From contig NZ_LGKG01000176.1 of NCBI RefSeq assembly GCF_001294335.1, forward strand, positions 1 to 35,556: a stretch of DNA of 35,556 bases, written 5' to 3'. This DNA is from Streptomyces chattanoogensis (lineage in GTDB: Bacteria; Actinomycetota; Actinomycetes; Streptomycetales; Streptomycetaceae). The notes beneath the pieces are model-generated. The model searched no databases. It worked only from the letters and a program-made list of their open reading frames with translations, and was not told the origin of the DNA. How positions within the stretch are numbered: position 1 is the stretch's first letter; every line of letters starts with the position of its first letter. The position numbers were made by a program, and so were the translations under genes. Below are positions 33,735 through 35,556 of this stretch, piece by piece.

Positions 33735-35134
33735 GCAGTACTGAGGCACTGGTAGGGATACTCCGTACGGAGATCGACCGTCTCGCGCCCGGCGACCGGC
33801 TGCCCAGCAGCCGGGAGTTGACGGGGCGTCATGGTGTCAGCCCGGTGACGGTGTCGAGGGCGTTCGCCCAACTGGCAGCCGAGGGCGAGGTGGTCACCCG
33901 CCCGGGCAGCGGCACCTACGTCGCCCCACGCCGCGCCCGCTCGGCCGGCGATACACCGGACACCTCGTGGCAGGCAGTGGCACTCGCCGGGCGTGACGTC
34001 GATCCGGGCGCCGCGGACGGCCTTTCGGATGCGGTGCCCACGGGCGCGATCGCCATGGCAGGCGGCTATCTGCACCCCTCGCTCCGCCCGGAACGGGCGT
34101 TGAGTGCGGCGCTGGCCCGCGCAGCCCGCCGCCCCGGCGCCTGGGACCGGGCACCCGCCGCGGGCCTGGCGCCGCTGCGCGCGATCTTCGCCCAAGCGGC
34201 GGGAAGCGCCGTCGGCCCGGAGGATGTGCTGGTCACCGGCGGCGGCCAGGGCGCACTGTCGATGCTGTTCCGGGCGCTGGCCGCGCCGGGCAGCCCGGTA
34301 CTGGTGGAGTCGCCGACGTACCCGGGCGCGCTGGCCGCCGCCCGCGCGGCGGGGCTGCGCCCGGTGGCCGTTCCGATGGACGGCGACGGTATCCGCCCCG
34401 ACCTGCTGGCCGACGCCTTCGCCGTGACCGGCGCCCGGCTGCTGTACTGCCAGCCCACCTTCCACAATCCGACCGGCACCGTGCTCGCGCCGGCGCGCCG
34501 CCGCCAAGTCGTGGACGTGGCCCGCGCCGCCGGGGCGTTCCTCGTCGAGGACGACTTCGCCCGCCACCTCGGCCACGGCGGCCCGGTGCCTCTCCCCCTG
34601 GTCGCAGACGACCGCGACGGCACGGTGGTCCAGCTGACCTCACTGACCAAGCCGGCCTCGCCGAGCCTGCGCATCGGGGCGGTGATCGCCCGTGGACCGG
34701 TGATGCGGAGACTGCAGGGGATGCGCCGGGTGGACGACTTCTTCATCGCCAGGCCGCTGCAGGAGGCGGCCGTGGAGCTGGTGAGCACCCCCGCGTGGGA
34801 CCGGCATCTGCGCGCCCTTTCCACGCACCTGAGGGAACGTTGTGCGGTACTGGCCGGGACCATGGCGCGCGAACTGCCCGACTGGACTCCGACCCGGATC
34901 CCGGAAGGTGGCCTGCATCTGTGGGTCCAGCTCCCGCCCGGCCTTGAGGACTCCGGCGTCGCGGACGCGGCACGGGCCCATGGTGTGGCGGTCAACGCGG
35001 GCGCCCGCTACTTCCCGGCCGAGCAACCGGGCGCCTGTCTGAGGCTCGGTTTCGCGGCCTCGGAGAACCCCGCCGACCTCGCAGAGGGCGTCCGCCGCCT
35101 CGGCGCAGCGGCACGCGCGTGCGCTACGGCATGA
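33722..35134 (+). CDS. MocR-type GntR regulator with aminotransferase domain
   Basis: The 470-residue protein fuses an N-terminal GntR winged helix (about 5-70: DRLPSSRELTGRHGVSPVTVSRAFAQLAAEGEV and GSGTYVA) to a fold-type I aminotransferase-like domain (about 105-465). That domain keeps YCQPTFHNPTG (about 242-252), FLVEDDFARHL and the PLP lysine Lys310 in SLTKPASPSLRIG. MocR proteins sense PLP or an amine or amino acid bound as an external aldimine and usually control a divergent gene. Here that is the class V aminotransferase-MFS operon, whose start codon overlaps its own. Confidence 0.92.
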   Translation: MSESSSTEALVGILRTEIDRLAPGDRLPSSRELTGRHGVSPVTVSRAFAQLAAEGEVVTRPGSGTYVAPRRARSAGDTPDTSWQAVALAGRDVDPGAADGLSDAVPTGAIAMAGGYLHPSLRPERALSAALARAARRPGAWDRAPAAGLAPLRAIFAQAAGSAVGPEDVLVTGGGQGALSMLFRALAAPGSPVLVESPTYPGALAAARAAGLRPVAVPMDGDGIRPDLLADAFAVTGARLLYCQPTFHNPTGTVLAPARRRQVVDVARAAGAFLVEDDFARHLGHGGPVPLPLVADDRDGTVVQLTSLTKPASPSLRIGAVIARGPVMRRLQGMRRVDDFFIARPLQEAAVELVSTPAWDRHLRALSTHLRERCAVLAGTMARELPDWTPTRIPEGGLHLWVQLPPGLEDSGVADAARAHGVAVNAGARYFPAEQPGACLRLGFAASENPADLAEGVRRLGAAARACATA

Positions 35135-35487
35135 GGCAGGCACACCTTGTGCCCACCGAGCGGCGCCGTGCCGCCCTCGCCTGCCAGTTCCGCCCACTCA
35201 GACAGGTTGCTGCGCGGTCCACGGAAGCCTTTTCGGTGCCCGGTTCTGTGACTCCTGCCCACGACGCGAACCTGCGGCCAAGCGCACCCGCCGACGCCGT
35301 GCCCCCTATCGCCAGATCCCGCAGATGCATCGCATCAACACATCTGCTGTTCCGGCCACCCCGTGCTCCCCGTGTTCTCGCTGTCGCTGCGGCTTGGCGC
35401 CGCATGTGGCCAAGAAGATCCGGCAGATCATGACGCGCAGGGCGGCCTCTCCGAGCAGGGGTGCCGGCGCAGGTGCGCGTGCCTGCC
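35135..35487. other. 353-bp region with no recognisable gene
   Basis: Short frames exist on both strands but none has a ribosome site or a recognisable motif. The stretch lies between the stop of the MocR gene and the stop of tdk on the other strand (convergent). No strong hairpin was found by eye. Confidence 0.4.
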
Positions 35488-35556
35488 TCAGCCGGAGGTG
35501 ACCGGCAGCACGTCCGGCGACAGCGCTGCCGCTCGTGCCGCAGCGCTGGTCATCCG
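35488..35556 (-). CDS. tdk: Thymidine kinase, C-terminal end (partial)
   Basis: The last 22 codons of a minus-strand gene run off the right edge: RMTSAAARAAALSPDVLPVT followed by SG and TGA. This is the typical C-terminus of Streptomyces thymidine kinase, which phosphorylates thymidine to dTMP for salvage. The frame is open to the edge. The same ending, frameshifted, is present in the tdk remnant at 21.6 kb, so this is probably the working copy. Only 69 bases are visible. Confidence 0.82.
   Translation of the reverse strand, partial: RMTSAAARAAALSPDVLPVTSG

Noticed and set aside
35119..35433. Possible 104-residue gene after the MocR gene
   Set aside because: The frame starts inside the MocR coding sequence in another phase, has no ribosome site and an arginine-rich shadow-like composition.

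Overview
The window is very GC-rich actinobacterial DNA, almost certainly Streptomyces. It carries cutRS, the cell-division gene sepH, a ferrochelatase with C-terminal cysteines of the kind used for coproporphyrin, and several conserved actinobacterial families (DUF3710, DUF3093, DUF4193). Many genes are translationally coupled through ATGA, GTGA or TGATG junctions. The first 24 bases are not genomic: they match the end of an Illumina Nextera adapter, so position 1 is a contig edge.

Left part (about 0.2-7.1 kb, all minus strand): an inducible potassium uptake operon, small membrane protein-kdpF-kdpA-kdpB-kdpC, closed by a strong hairpin, with a pair of direct-repeat boxes upstream that are good KdpE operator candidates. 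Upstream of it lies a hotdog thioesterase-dut-DUF3710 operon.

Middle part (7.1-21.6 kb) looks like conserved core: DUF3093, a conserved hypothetical, DUF4193, the CutS/CutR two-component system, a 59-residue protein, an inositol monophosphatase-family enzyme, ferrochelatase, an MFS transporter, a D-arabinono-1,4-lactone oxidase-like flavoenzyme, a low-complexity membrane protein, SepH, a thiosulfate/mercaptopyruvate sulfurtransferase and a two-domain VOC protein. Convergent pairs are separated by long GC-rich hairpins.

Right part (21.6-35.6 kb) looks more accessory and is bracketed by two thymidine kinase sequences: a decayed tdk remnant at about 21.6-22.1 kb and the 3' end of an apparently intact tdk at the right edge. 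Between them are (i) a minus-strand three-gene operon resembling the Streptomyces matAB aggregation-polysaccharide locus (single-pass Tyr/Pro-rich protein, polysaccharide deacetylase-GT2 fusion, class A penicillin-binding protein), in which the fusion gene is broken by a 4-bp tandem duplication; (ii) an ECF-type sigma factor overlapping a single-pass membrane protein that may be its regulator; (iii) a GPP34-family protein; and (iv) a MocR-type regulator divergent from a class V aminotransferase and a coupled MFS exporter. The two start codons of the MocR/aminotransferase pair share the same CATG, with mirror-image -10-like hexamers, implying back-to-back leaderless transcripts. This last unit is the best candidate for an uncharacterised small metabolic or resistance system. 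No rRNA, tRNA, insertion sequence or CRISPR array was recognised.
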